A DNA stretch of 64,000 bases from Thereva unica (taxonomy: Eukaryota; Arthropoda; Insecta; Diptera; Therevidae), in contig OX465282.1 of the NCBI GenBank assembly GCA_949987705.1, positions 96,894,070 through 96,958,069 of the forward strand, written 5' to 3'. The position numbers and the translations under genes were made by a program. The notes under the pieces are model-generated. The model saw nothing but the letters and a program-made list of their open reading frames with translations. It had not been told where the DNA came from and made no database searches. This document shows positions 43,560 through 56,627 of this stretch, piece by piece (the stretch's first letter is position 1; every line of letters starts with the position of its first letter).

Positions 43560-44944
43560 TTTGTTATGCTCATAATATAATTATGTAGTAGATATTATCT
43601 AAGTACATTCCTTTCCAAGATTTTCTCCTTGCCCTTTTGCCACTCTCAATTATTAAAAACACAGTTTGCAACGGACAAATCAAAAAAGGTACTATTAAAT
43701 ATTCTTTTTTTCCATAAAGTGATCTTGAGTATGTATTATAACTTTGTTTTTATTTTTATTTTTTTTTTTTTTTTCCTTTAATATTTATTTATTTATTTTT
43801 TTTTTTTCAAGCAATGTACCTAATCTATACGAAATTTCCGGTTTGTCAACTTCCATAATCATGCACCATTTTACTATTTTTGTTAGTGTTAATTAAAAAT
43901 TTGAAATAAGGCTTTAAATTAAGTAGAATAACTCTTTAAAGAAAACCACCTAAATTTTCATAAAACCTACTCAATTATTCCCTTCATACTTAAATAAATT
44001 ATCAACATCATTCCGTCCAAAGCATATTTAAAAAAAATCGACATCAACCCTTTTAGATAAATAAAATAAATTAAAAAAAAATAAAAACTTTCAGGAGTAC
44101 AAAATTCATTCACTTGTTAAAATTATTTTATTTTTACCCTTGTTATTTTAGCTTAAACTTCGTGATTTCTATGTGCCGATAAAAATAAATACAAAAATGA
44201 AAAAAAATTAAATAAAAACATATCAATTCCCCTCGAATGGTTAGTTAAAAAACGATGGCGGGTACAAACAATTTTTGGAAAGGAGAGTGCCATTTAAAAT
44301 ATTGTAATTTAAAAAAAAAAATAATAAATAAACTTCAGACACAGTTACTTATTTAAGAAAACTATATTTTATTAAATGTAAAAGATTAAAAAAGAAAACA
44401 AATAAACTAAAGAAAACAACGATTTAGTATACTAAAAAAATAATAAATTAAAAACAAAAATTTGTTGCAAAAAAAAATGCAAATAACAAAATCCTTAGGT
44501 GAAAATTTTTTGAACACGAAATTTACATTTAAAATAAAAAAAGTGCAAAGTGACATTTTCTCGTGTAAGGATGTAATGGAAAGAATACATAAAAATGGAT
44601 TCAAGGATATTAATTAAACGTAAAGAGAATTTAAATTTTAAAAAAGGAAACAATGGCTACTTTTAAATGTTTTACTTTAAAGACAATCACTCGCTACCAT
44701 TTTACATAAACTGTGTCCATTATATCAACGGGCAATTTGGAATTATATTTTTATGATTTTTTTGAAAAGATAAAAATAAAATTGAATTTGGCTTTTTGCC
44801 TTAGGTAAAACAAAAAAAAATATTTTTGGAGCTACTATATTAAGTCGAATGCTTATATTGAAAAAGAAATGAACGGATAACGTGTTCAGATCAAACATAA
44901 TATGTGTATATGTGATGCAATGCGAAAACTGCCGTCATCGTCAA
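43560..44944. other. AT-rich stretch, no element recognised
   Basis: Long A/T runs with poly(T) at about 43756-43808 and no supported frame or terminus. Confidence 0.5.
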
Positions 44945-44949
44945 CTACC

Positions 44950-46525
44950 AAAAAATTATTATACCAGACGAGTACTTTTTTCTATATATCATCATCATTG
45001 CCATCATATTCCGGTCCCTAACCTTCTGTAGTCTTTTAATGTTCTCTGTGTAAGATGTCGCTTTCACAGGTTTCCAATGCTTTCGATTCTTATTTTTGGG
45101 TTGTGCTGCCATCTGATTAAGTAATAGAGAAAACCCTTCTACCACAGAAGGAGCACTTCTCAGCTGGGCCAAGAAAGATTTACCTACTCAGCACAATGAA
45201 GCGCTGAGATGAGGCTCACAACTAAGCATGCAAACATACAATTAGTAAATTAAAAACATCCAAATTAACATGTAACCCACGAAAGCAACAGATTTAAAAG
45301 ACTCCTTTTAAGGACGTCTTTACTAATGCTCACGCTTGTTAACATTAATGAACAAACGATTAACAGGTTCGAATCTGCCGTAATTTGTGTTAGAGGAGTT
45401 GATATGTAAAAAAGGTGTACCTCTCAGATTATAACGACTCTCTCTAAACAATGCACCGCGACCTAGAAAACCTGAGTCAACCTTTCGATTAAGAGGCTGA
45501 TGAACAAATACAACATCGGCTACCTCATGACGCTTGTGAAGAGAGCTTAAGTTCAGTAACTTAAGTCGGGATTCATATGATGGACAAACTAATGGGTTTT
45601 CCCAAGAAAGATAATTCAGTGCAAATCGAACGACCCTTCGTTGAACCGATTCAATAGTTCTAACATGCGGATTGTAATGAGGAGACCAAACCTGGAACGC
45701 ATATTCGAGTAATGGTCTGACAAGAGAAATGTAAAGGTGTTTAGTGATCAAGGGGTTATTAAATTCTTTGGACCACCTTTTAATAAAACCTAGGACTAAA
45801 CTACCTCTGGAAAAGATATAGTTAATGTGAGTGTAAAAATCCAGCTTACTATCAAATCTAATCCCGAGATCAGAAAAAGTGTAGTTAAAAGTTAGAGGAT
45901 CACTTCTCCTACTAAAAGTCATGACTTCGCATTTACTAATATTTAGAACCATGCTGTTGTTAACACACCAAAAGCGAAGGGTGTCAAAGTCGACTTGCAA
46001 AATTTTGGAATCCTCGATACTCTTTATGTGATGGTATAATTTGATGTCATCAGCGTAAATCAATATTCTACAGTGTCTTAGTAAAAGAACAATGTCACCA
46101 GTTGATAGAATAAAGAGAAGAGGGCCAAGATGACTTCCTTGAGGGGCACCTGATGTCGCTTCAATGGTTACTGATATGGATAGACGAAAAAGAATTTGGT
46201 AGGTCCGGTCAGCTAAGTTAGACTGGAACCATACTAGAAGGACAATTGAAAATTATAATGGAATGAGAGAGCTTGACAAATGCCTTACTAAAATCAGTGT
46301 AAACACAATTAGTTTGACCGCCAGAAACGAAGCCCTCGACAGCATGAGAAGTGAACTCAAGAAGATTGGTGGTAGTGGAATGAGCCGCAAGAAAATCATC
46401 TTGATTCGGTGAGACCAGCCTCTTGCAGATAGGAACGATTGCAAAATAGATAATTGATTCGAAAAGTTTCGGTATAACAGACAACTTCGCAACTGGCCTA
46501 TAAATTCGATATTTCGTTCTTGCTA
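44950..46525 (-). pseudogene. Jockey-like LINE, RT to 3' UTR, minus strand
   Basis: The minus strand reads RPVAKLSVIPKLFESIIYFA (RT fingers), TDFSKAF (first Asp motif) and, in another frame, PQGSHLGPLLFILS. It continues into a clean 246-codon frame (46063-45323) that begins IYADDIKLYHHIKSIEDSKI with the catalytic YADD intact and continues through DLGIRFDSKLDF, RPLLEYAFQVWSP and IESVQRRVVRFAL. The order matches a Jockey-clade ORF2. Frameshifts upstream of YADD break it. The 3' UTR (about 45322-44950) resembles that of the opposite copy at 48110-48265 ('ctgagaagtgc.ccttctg'). Confidence 0.85.
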
Positions 46526-46527
46526 GG

Positions 46528-48265
46528 AGGGATAGATATATTGACACGGAGGCTCGTGGAGGTGGTGTACTAATTGCATGTAGCAACCTTCTCAACTGTT
46601 GCTTAATAACGCTTCCTAATTTTTCCAACACTTTGGACATTGAGGTCCTCGCTCTTATAGTCTCTCTTGTCCATAACAACCTATTTTTAAATTGCTGTTA
46701 CATTCAACCAGATGGGTATCTAAATTCTAGGGAATCCAGCTTTCTGAACTCCTTTTTTTCATGCGGTTTGTACCAAATGAGCGGTGTGAATAAAATTTTA
46801 GGAAAGCGGTTGAGCCTAGCCCAATTGTCTTGTCGCCTGTCGATAATTATCACCCTCCTCTCCTAATCAGCTATTGTTCTCCAATAAGCTAACCTTGAAA
46901 AACGTTCACCCAAGCTCACTTCCGTCGATTTCAATTTGTTGCTCTCATCTAATGAGTTGGATGTTGAAACAAGATTTTACTCCGTCCTGTATGAAACCTT
47001 CGCATCCTGTGTATCAATAAAGCCGTTAAAGTCGTCCAGATCATCCCCACCGTGGTACAACAATGAGTTGAGACGTACCAAAAACCTGAAGAATAATCTC
47101 TGGAAAACCTACCTGAAGAAACGAGACACTGCGAGTTTCTATGCATTTCTCAATTGCTATTACCAATTTAATACCCTCTCCGAAGCCCTCTATAAGGAGT
47201 ACCTCAGGAACATGGAAGGTGAACTGTATGGTGATCCGAGAACTCCCTTAGTTCTAATTCATCCGAAATTTGTGACAAGTTTACATCGTTCTTCCTCAAA
47301 TCTTTCTCGTCCCCTGTATTCAGATGAAGACAATCTTTGTCATATCAATTCAATCCAAACGGCTCAAAACTTATCCCTGTCTATAACCAAGGAAGATATC
47401 TCGAAACATATAAATGAACTTCTACAAGATTTTTCGTCCAGCCCTGATGGAGTCCCTCCAGCTTTTGCAAAATCCTGTGCAGGGGCCCTACTGTCTCCTC
47501 TACTATGCTTATTTCAAAAATCCCTAAATAAAGGGCGCTTCCCAACCTTATAGAAGAACTCTTTTATAATACCTGTCCATAAAATAGGCTGTAAGAACGA
47601 AATATCTAATTATAGACCAATTGCGAAGTTATCGTCTATAACAAAACTATTCGAATCTATGATTTATTCTGCTATGGCCCCTATCTGCAAGAGATTTATC
47701 TCAACAAACCAACATGGATTGCGACAAGCTCTCTCACTCTGTTATAGTTCTAAAACTAAATAAGTTAGGCTTTCCGCATGCCCTTGTGGTATGGTTCCAG
47801 TTGTACCTAGCCGACAAATTATACCAGGTTCTGGTGTTCCGAAAGGCAGTCATCTTGGCTCTCTCCTTTTTATTTTATCAATTGACGACATTGTTATCCT
47901 GCTGAGGCACTATAAAATCCTTTTTTACGCTGATTACAACAAACTGTATCGCCACATAAGGAGTATAGAGGATTACAAACTTCTGCAAGCAGACCTGGGG
48001 TCGTATTTGGTTTCTCGAGACGACATTGTCTTCTGTCGATAAACAAAAATTGGCATTTGGCGACACGATATCGTCTAAAAGAACTCTTCTTAATGTGGCG
48101 TGACTCCCTGCGTGCCCCACTCCCTTTTTGTTTAGTGCTCTTATATGTTGTTTAATATTTTAAGTCTTAGCTAAGCCACTGAGCAGTGGTAAATGTTTCT
48201 CAGCCCATCTGAGAAGTGCACCTTCTGTTCCAGAAGCGTAACTCTATTACTAACTATCGATATTT
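46528..48265 (+). pseudogene. Jockey-like LINE, endonuclease to 3' UTR, plus strand, with deletions
   Basis: It starts inside the endonuclease (ARGGGVLIACSNLLN at about 46550, then LDIEVLALIVSLVHNNLF). The 205-codon frame 46936-47553 carries the linker and pre-RT region (SSPPWYNNELRRTKNLKNNL, SPDGVPPAFAKSCAGALLSP). After shifts come NYRPIAKLSSITKLFESMIY, then DKLSHSVIVLKLNKLGFPHA, then a degraded block 4 and YADYNKLYRHIRSIEDYKLL, where YADD has become YADY. The 3' UTR follows to about 48265. It is head to head with the minus-strand relative; the two are diverged and so are not one inverted duplicate. Confidence 0.85.
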
Positions 48266-48699
48266 TCGATATTTTTTAAACATATAATAGGTAAAGCATT
48301 TTCTATATAATATAGTCCGCTCAAATTACTAAAAAAATCCCTGTTTTTTGGAAATTTTTCCCACAGCTATGAAACCTGTGCCAAGAGAAGATTTGCGGAA
48401 TGCAGAATTCGAAAAACGGTGATGACAAAATTTGTAGGAAAGTTAGTTGTGCTTGATTGAAACATCCCAACACGGGAAAATTTACAGTAATCAAGAGCCA
48501 TTAAAATCTAATAATTAACACAACCGTGTTTTATTTGACTAATGGAATTTTTATGCGAACATAAACTAAAAGTTCCTTGTTAAAATTTGTATAATATTTT
48601 TATTTTGCTTCACAAGTCTGCAACATCACAAATTCTGATTACTTAGAGAGTCCTAGAAACCTTCTTTGATCCCTCATTGTATTGCTCAATTTACATTCA
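48266..48699. other. no gene recognised
   Basis: No feature supported. Confidence 0.4.
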
Positions 48700-49108
48700 T
48701 CCGGCGGCTCCAATTTCATCTGGTACAACGGTAATACAAATGAAAATATGAGAAACAACAATGGCATAAGAAATAATAACAACTCTGAGTGCAAACATAC
48801 TACCCATCCAGTCGTCCTTGTCTAATGCACCCATAACCCACAACGATATACTATTTTATTAACATTATGACGAATGTAATCCTGAGGTAAATTGGTGATG
48901 GTGCAACAATGCATTCTGGATCCCATCTCCGTTGTTCGAGCCCTTCTAGCGTGATAGTGGATTCCTTCTCCTTGCACACAATACTGGTCATGGATTGTTC
49001 CTTCTGGGCGAATATCCATTCATTAGGATGATTAAGTTGTTCGGGTATTGATTCTACTTGACACTGCGAAGACGTTGGCATTTCATTAAGGAGATACCCT
49101 TCACACAA
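48700..49108 (-). pseudogene. possible endogenous envelope-like scrap
   Basis: An 85-codon minus frame (49108-48851) has four spaced Cys residues and a pattern (short Cys-containing strand, a Leu-Glu-Gly phrase, then another Cys) reminiscent of the ectodomain end of insect errantivirus or BEL-type envelope proteins. Downstream, a shifted frame near 48770-48720 has a hydrophobic run that could be a membrane segment. No gag, pol or LTR was found nearby, and the frame is broken. The assignment is weak and rests on pattern memory only. Confidence 0.25.
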
Positions 49109-49625
49109 GCTTATTTCAGCACCTCAATTGTAAAGTGACTATTGGAGTTCACATATGCACTTATATGACTTGTGGCTAAGTAGAGATTTAGTTCGAATTT
49201 TGGTATTGATTGCAAAGGTGTTGTTCACTAATTGGAGTCAACTTAAATAAGTCAAAATTGTAAGTGTCTCGTACTATGCAATTAATGATGATGTATTTAT
49301 CAGTTTTGCATACGGCTACCGCAATAAAATGGAATAAACTCTTCACGCTGTGACCATGTATTGTATAGTAGTCCCTCTTTAGTTGGCGAAGTAATAAAAT
49401 CAGGTGTCCAGGATTAATAAATGAACATCAAGCAAAGAAGGTGGGTCAAAACTGCCCCAGGCGCGACGCAAAAGCAAAGTATTTCAGATTAGTAAGGAAA
49501 TTCTGTATAGTTACTGCAACTGTGGCTAAGGTGTTGATAGCGAACAAATAGCACACTCCGCCCCAGACATGGAAATCTAAATATTCAGGCATGAAAATTT
49601 ATAAATGCATCCGCATCGGCATAGG

Positions 49626-49912
49626 CAGGGCCGGATTTATATACTGCGGGGCCCCAAGCACAACCTCGTGATGGGGCCCCCCAACAATGACTACCGTAGT
49701 TATTGTAGTTGCATTTATTGTTTTAGTCGCAAAACTATGAAGGTTGTATATTTGATTCGCAAAAGAATATTATGAAAACATAATGGCCAAACAATTTTTT
49801 TACTTCCCTTTTATCTAAAGACGAACCAAACAAAATATAAGAGGCGCGGGGCCCCCTAAGGGTAGGGGCCTCAAGCAATTGCTTGTTTTGCTTGTTGGTA
49901 AATCCGGCACTG
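49626..49912. mobile_element. hAT MITE, 287 bp, TSD GGCATAGG
   Basis: The left end CAGGGCCGGATTTA and the complement of the right end, CAGTGCCGGATTTA, are inverted repeats. GGCATAGG lies at 49618-49625 and 49913-49920, a perfect 8-bp duplication. GGGGCCCC-rich subterminal blocks lie inside both ends. The insertion appears relatively young because the duplication is intact. Confidence 0.9.
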
Positions 49913-49920
49913 GGCATAGG

Positions 49921-51359
49921 TTATTCCAAATTCGAGTATTGTTTTACCAATCAGTCCCCCAGCTAAGCACTAACCATGTCCAATGCTGCTTGACCTACAC
50001 AATCGAAGGAAACCCGTTTTACTGAGTATGCTATTGGCCTCCTTTATGACAACCACGATTATTGCCCTTTTTATTCGTCTTATATAATTTTTAAAGACAT
50101 ACAGACGATTTCGTGCATGCCTGTGGCGGGAGCGTGCATGCCTGTGGCGGGAGAGTGCATGGCTGTGGCCAAGGGGCGGCGGAGCATAATCTTTGTGAGT
50201 GGGGAACACTTGGGAGCACGTAACAAACATTGGTAGGCATCAATACAGTTTCTAAAAAATTATAAAAAAAAATCGAAATTCAATAGAAATACTCTCTTTA
50301 ATAGAGCAGTCGTTTTTTTATTCCTACGTCTTTGAGTTCAGATTTTTGGTTCATAAAGATCGAGTTCTTTACTGTTCTGTTGACATTCTTTGCCATAACC
50401 TTTCAAATGTTTGTTGTCGCATTTCTTTCAAAATAATATTCACAGTAATAACTATTTCGTGAGATAAATTAATACATAAGTCATGCTCTATATAATTATC
50501 ATCTGATCTAGGCACGTGGGAACGGAGAAGGTTAGGGATTGAAGCTCCCATGAGGATCCGTTGCACATAATATTCAGTAAACTGTGAATTGGAAATATTA
50601 TAATAAAATGAAATTTATTATCTTCGTGATCGATTCATAAATTAATGTATTATTTTATCGTCAAATTTTGCCTACTTTAACACCACCTTTTTCACTTTCC
50701 AATTTTGCATAACCATTCTGGTATCTGGATTAGTGAGATTCCAATTTTGCTACGACGCATTGCCCGAAAGGACATAAAGTACCCGACATTTGCATTGTAA
50801 ATGCATTTCCGAATTTACAGCATATTCTCTGCGATATGACTATTATTCCAGTTACCATCGCGACAAATGAGCGCTTCTTCTGTGATTCGCAATGCTCGCT
50901 TTTCTTATTGGCCGTATTACCATACGGAAACATAAAGTTTATTAAATTTCGCGAGGCGAGCAGTGCAAAGGTAGCGGCGTTCATTGGGCCCGTACATTAA
51001 GACCTATTCCGTCTATTTGGAAATTAAGAATCGTTCGTTCTGAAGCTCTGATTGAACGGTAAAACTTTTTTGGAATTTCAATCTCCTTGAAGGGGCCCCA
51101 ATCATTTTTTCCCCGATCCCGCAAGCTTGTCTGGCGGGCTTGTACAAGGCCAGTGTTATGACGGAGCTTCTACGATATGATGAGAGGATATATAGCAGTA
51201 CTTAAAACTGTCGTTTTTTAAAACCACAACCGCGGCCATTATATGTACCTATACTGTTGGGCTCATAACTTAAATCTCGTTGTTTGAGAAACGCGCACGT
51301 ACAAACGAGGAATTAGAACTAATATTTTTATGTCAGACTATAGAGTTAGTGGTATTATA
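49921..51359. other. no gene recognised
   Basis: Contains a small 21-bp repeat at 50112-50173. Frames at 50369-50984 show no domain. Confidence 0.4.
50112..50173. repeat. 21-bp tandem repeat, ~3 copies
   Basis: 'cgtgcatgcctgtggcggga' is repeated twice exactly and once with changes. Confidence 0.85.
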
Positions 51360-52260
51360 AGCACCAAGTATCCAAAGTACTAAGTACCAAGTACTAAGTA
51401 CCAAGAAGTATCCAAAGTACTCCCAGAAGTATCTAAGAAGTACCTCAAGAAGTACTACAAGAAGTACTCCAATAAGTAATGCACCAAGTACTCCAATCAG
51501 TATTCCAAGAAAGACTCCAAGAGGTACTCCAAGAACTACTCTAGAACTATATCAAGAAGAACTACCAAGTAGAAGTACTCCAAGAAGTATTACTAAATAC
51601 TCCAAAGAAGTACTACCAAGTACTCCAAAAAGTACTACAAAGTACTCCAAGGAGTACTCCAGTAAATACTACCAAGTACTCCAAGAAATACTACCAACTA
51701 CTCCTAGAAATACTACTAAGTACTCCAAGAGGTACTCCAAGAAGAACTACCAGGTACTCCAAGAAGTACTTCAAGAAGTATCTAAGAAGTATCAAAGAAG
51801 TACTCCAAGAAGTACTACCAAGAACTTCAAGAAGTATCTAAAGTACTAGGTACCAAGTACTGAGCACCAAAAAGTATCCAAGAACTACTCCAAGTACTCC
51901 AAGAAGTACTCCAATAAATACTACCAAGTAGAAGTACTACCAGGTAGAATTACTCCAAGAAGTACTACTACTATAAGGAGAAGTCCTCCAAAAAGTACTA
52001 CCAAGTAGAAAGCAAGAAGTTTCCAAAGTACTAAGTACCAAGTACTAAGTACCAAAAAGTATCCAAGAAGTACTCCAAGAACTACTCCAAGTACTCCAAG
52101 AAGTACAACCAAGTACTCAGAAAGTACTCCAATAAGTACTATCAAGTACTCAAAGAAGTATTCCAAGAAGTACTACCAAGTAGAAGTACTCCAAGAAGTT
52201 CTCCAAGTACTCCAAGAAGTAAGTAGTGGGGTAGTTGAAAGTACTCCAAAGTGCACTGGT
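51360..52260. repeat. GTAC-rich imperfect minisatellite, ~0.9 kb
   Basis: The region is built from short variants of AAGTACTCCAAG and AAGTACTACCAAG with interruptions, in no fixed period. It contains very many AGTACT palindromes. Two longer segments ('ctaagtaccaagtactaagtacca') recur near 51380 and 52030, which shows larger duplications. Frames through it are Leu/Val/Tyr-rich and are artefacts of the repeat. Confidence 0.95.
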
Positions 52261-53456
52261 GTCATTACTCCAAGAAAATTTGTGTAAAAAATAATTATTG
52301 AAACTAAAAAAATATTGTGTTGGATTTAAGCAAATACATATGTAGCTTCAATTGCGCTTCTTCAACAACAAAATATAAGCGCTTCGCACTGATGACATGC
52401 CTGTGTTAAAAGGAAAGGGATTCGGATATGAATACAAAGCACGTTGGCATTCCTATTCAGCGCTTCAGAATCTGTTCAAAAGCGCTTCAATTACCCGCTG
52501 AAATGGAATACATTATAAAATGGTTAGATATGTTATTACATATGTACTTACATAGAAGCTGGAAGTATTGAGATAAAAATGTAGGAGAAGTGCGCTATTC
52601 ATTGGGCTCGCACCTTTGTAGCAACTGCCTGCCTGCTGGAGATTTAGAACGCAAAGATATAGGGGTTTTAACTTTTTGGCTCTCAATCCATTTTCGGCCC
52701 CCGGAGCAATTCTTCCTGCCAGTTATTGTGGCGGGCCGCCCTGGTAAATTGTTGAAACTCAAATCAAATCTTACGAAAAGATCTTTAAGCTCATTAAAAA
52801 AATCTCAGTTTTGTATTTCCGTAGCATAAAAGAAAAAAGATGTACATGATTTTAGGTTCGGATTTCGCCACCCAAAGCGAAAGTGCGTGTGTACTTTTCC
52901 TTCCATCCCCATGCGCTCCGCCGCGCAGCCCCTGGCTCGAGTAAAAAGAAAACTCGCCCGCACCTAGCATGCACTCTCTCGCCACAGACATGCCTAGCAC
53001 CTAACATGCACGCTCCCGCCTCACGGCCTAAGTTTAAAAGAGTCTTAGTTTGAATATAGTCCCTTCTAATTTCAATATTTTTCGACAATTTTCAATATTT
53101 CTATAGACACCTATGAACCCAAAGATTGTTTTCCGCTTCATACAAACTCCAACAATTTTTCCTGTACATTTCGAATATTAGGGGTTTTCGTCTCTTCGGT
53201 AATCAAACAAATTAGCATTCCTTATTACAATTGTTTTATTTTCAGTTCTGGGATAAAATTGGATTGAGCCTCAACAAATCAACAAATAGGTTCATTTGTG
53301 GTTTTAAAAATGATGTTCTAAACACAAGCCTACTATATTTAAACAAAATTCCAACACACTAAGTTCTGATGTTAATAACAGAAAACGAAGAAACTCAAAC
53401 TCAAATAGTTTATTCAGAAATTAACAAAAAAAATTCCTTGCAAGAGTTTACATATA
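52261..53456. other. no gene recognised
   Basis: A locally GC-rich patch (about 52860-53030) has 'gcacctagcatgcac' and 'gcacctaacatgcac' as a local repeat. No coding region could be supported. Confidence 0.4.
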
Positions 53457-53891
53457 CCCTGTTTATGACTAGGTCGAAAAGTTGAGTCGAGGTTGAGTTG
53501 AAATTTCGACCACCGTATATGATGTTGAGTTGAGTTCAGTTTGGGTTGAAATAGAGTTGAATTGATATCAAAACATAACCTCAAAGTTTTGTGTGAAATG
53601 CTCATTTATAGATAGTTAAAAATTCAGAACGAAATAATTTATTTTTCTTGTACCGGAAAAAACATCGAACACAAAATTAACGTCGAATGCGGACTTCACT
53701 GATGGTAAACAAACTAGACAAATGTCACTTCAACCCAATTTCAACTCAACCTGCGTATAAGAGGTGAAATATCGACTCGATTCAGGTAGGAGAGCTGAGT
53801 TGGGTTGAGTGGACCCAGTTTCAACTCGACATCCGTTTATGAGTGCGTTGAACCCGGGTTGAACCTGGGTTGAACCTAGTCATAAACGGGG
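53457..53891. mobile_element. MITE with CCCTGTTTATGACTAGGT ends, TA duplication
   Basis: Left CCCTGTTTATGACTAGGT and the complement of right, CCCCGTTTATGACTAGGT, are inverted repeats with TA outside both ends. The interior is rich in GTTGAG/CTCAAC words like the elements at 9866-10100 and 21383-21500, so these are probably related. Confidence 0.75.
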
Positions 53892-53894
53892 TAA

Positions 53895-55185
53895 TAGTGT
53901 TTCTTAATACTAGAACTAGACCATTAGTCAACTGTAAGTCCCTAAAAGTGTATAGCTTGACTCCGTAGCAGTGTGTACAGATAACTTAAATGTAAATGTA
54001 TTGGCACAAAAAATCACAATTCGTTCAACCACAAGTGAATAGTTTGTGGGTGTGGGTCTTACTTTTTATATCTAAAACGAAAAGCAATAAAATATTTATA
54101 AACATATTTCTCAATTCTCTGATAACTGAACTGATAATTGTAGTAAACGGTAGGTACGTCAGTTTAGCATTGCTGTTCACTTAATTAATAACTACATAAA
54201 TACACAGATTTAAAGAAAAAACATAGCGCAAATTTGCGATATTTTGCATAAATATTTAAAAATAACAATATTGCTACATAATTAAAAAAAAGCCAAAAAC
54301 ACAAAATAAAAATAAAATCAAAAAATATAAAAGAAATGGATCGTTTGGGAATTGATTTCTTTAAAAAAAATATTTAAAACTACAAAAACATAAGTAAATA
54401 ATTAATAATCGAAACAGAGCCATTATATCACATTTTATTAATAATAATTTTTATTGCAGTCTCATATTTACATTTTATACAAAACCAAAAACAAAATGTA
54501 TAAATAATAAAACAAAAACGATAAAAATAGTAAACAAAAGCTCTAATCTAGCATATAATTGCCGCAATATTATTTTTACTTCCATTTTATATTGTTGTAA
54601 TTTGTTTATTTTATTTATTTATTTATTTATTATTATTTTGAAATTATTAGCGTAAATTTTTGCAGGGCAAAATCCCATTATTAAATTCTAAAACAAAGTG
54701 CTACAACCAAAAATGTAATTAGAGAAATTATTAACAAAAAAAGTGTGTTTTCGATAAACAAAAAAAATATAGAGAAATAAAAAATGTGTGAATGATCATC
54801 ATCGCAAAATGATCAAAACTTTGTGTAATTGTTATTTTTAAAACGCAAACAAAAGTAAAAAACCAAAAAAAATTAAACAAACAAATTGTTAAAACTGCGA
54901 AACAAATATGTGTAAATAACTATGTTATTTATTTCTTTTGTTATTTCACGTACAGAGTTTTATTTATGAATATTTATCTCAACCAAGAAAAAAAAGTTTT
55001 AAATTCGAACTCATATTTACATCCTTATAATAACTGTGGAAATAAAAAAACTTTGCTTTTCTAAATAAAATTGAAGTTTTATTTTTTGGCGATTAAATTG
55101 TTAATTCTCAATGCATACTTTTAGGGCAATACTTTAAAAATTCTAAAGATATAGTTTTGTATACTTTTAGGGACAATTGTGTTAA
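53895..55185. other. AT-rich stretch, no element recognised
   Basis: A/T runs and AATAAA-like words; no supported gene. Confidence 0.5.
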
Positions 55186-55190
55186 TTTAT

Positions 55191-55505
55191 TGGCCTCGAT
55201 TCCCAGATCCGGCGCGGCGGTGCGGAAGTGAGTGCCATTGCCTCGATTCCCAGATCCGACGGATCGGAAGTAGAGATCGGACACTGCGATTCTCAAATCC
55301 GCAGTCGCGGATTTGTGTAATCCAAAAATCCGAAGTGAAGACTCACGCGATTATGAAATACGCGATGTCGGATTTGCTTAGGCAACATTTCAAATCCGCG
55401 GGAAAATTTTTGCGTATCACACTTTTACAGTGTAGTTTTTTCATAAATCGCAATGTGTCAAATCCGCACTCACTTCCGAACCGCCGAATCTGGGAATCGA
55501 GGCCA
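55191..55505. mobile_element. MITE with TGGCCTCGATTCCCAGAT ends
   Basis: Left TGGCCTCGATTCCCAGAT matches the complement of the right end exactly, and CGGAAGTGAGTG continues the match. TAT flanks both sides (3 bp). A second partial copy of the left terminus (GCCTCGATTCCCAGATCCG) lies at about 55240, a duplicated end. Confidence 0.8.
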
Positions 55506-55657
55506 TATTTCTTGACAAGGGGAAATATTATAAGGGGTAAACACTTCTTCTCTTTTACATTAAACTGCTTCTGGCGAAACGCTTGAAGTTCAAAACGTTG
55601 CACAAGTACTAAGAGCTTGGGCAATATAGTCCATTCAAAACGCGCGTTTGGGTGTTC

Positions 55658-56280
55658 CAAAATAACACCGTTAAGAAAATCGAACCCTAAAGGTTTTTGA
55701 TTTGGTTGCTGATCACGAAAATCGGGGTCCGGCGAATGAGTTGGGCGTCACCCTTAGAATAATGCAAAAAACACCCCTTTTTTGGGGTTTTTCGCGATTA
55801 TTTCAATAATAATGAAAACTAATGCAATGAAATACACTTTTTTTTAATATTTATTTGCGGAGGTGGTTGATTTGTACTAAATCAAGGCGAACTTTATGAT
55901 AAGGGGTAGTCCTAAAGGGTTGAAACCACCCCTAAATCGACTAAAAATAGAAAAAAAATGTAAACATTATTTTTTTTTAAATTTATGCCTCAAATTCGAT
56001 TGTGGGCGTACTGTCAGGCAAAAATAAATTATTTTCAACCCTTAAGGGGTTAAAACTACCCCTACAATTATAAAAATCAACTTTATATAAAAAAAATTAC
56101 AAAAATTTGTTTTTTACTTTTTGCTTGAAATTAGGTTCAACAGGTATTATCAGCCAAAAATTTATCATTTTCAACCCATACATTAAAATTATAATTGAAA
56201 AAAATGCAAATGCAATTTTTTTTATATAAAGTCGATTTTTATAATTGTAGGGGTAGTTTTAACCCCTTAAGGGTTAACCA
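55658..56280. mobile_element. partial paralogue of the 40424-42772 element
   Basis: It starts CAAAATAACACCGTTAAG and shares 'gatcacgaaaatcgggg' and 'gggcgtcaccc', then 'gcgattatttcaataataat' and the 'aaccccttaaggg' blocks, with the other element. The opposite end is missing. It contains the empty site for the 41076-42350 insertion at about 56211-56245. Confidence 0.75.
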
Positions 56281-56627
56281 ACTTTTATTATCATTTATAT
56301 AATGTATGACCAAATTACCTATTTATTCTCTAAAAACCACGAACGTTAAACCATTTAAATAAACCCAACACTTCAAAATACAACATGCAACTCTTCAACA
56401 ACTTTTCTATAGATCAACCAAAAACAAATTATTCCTATAAAAGTGTGAGATATTAGATTCAATATACATTTATATATTGTATGATCAAATTAGCGTAGCA
56501 TCCCTCCAAACGTTGTTTACACGCGTAAAGTGCCCCAACTAGCCCCAAAGTGAGTACTGACCGTCTACGCAGTCTTTTTAAAAGATCCGTGCTGTTAGCC
56601 CTCTTGTTGACGTCAATAACAACTTGT

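Noticed and set aside
49735..49917. 60-codon coding gene
   Set aside because: It lies wholly inside the 287-bp hAT MITE and runs across its terminus.
51921..52166. Leu/Val-rich frame that looks like a membrane protein
   Set aside because: It is a translation of the GTAC minisatellite; hydrophobicity comes from the repeat words.
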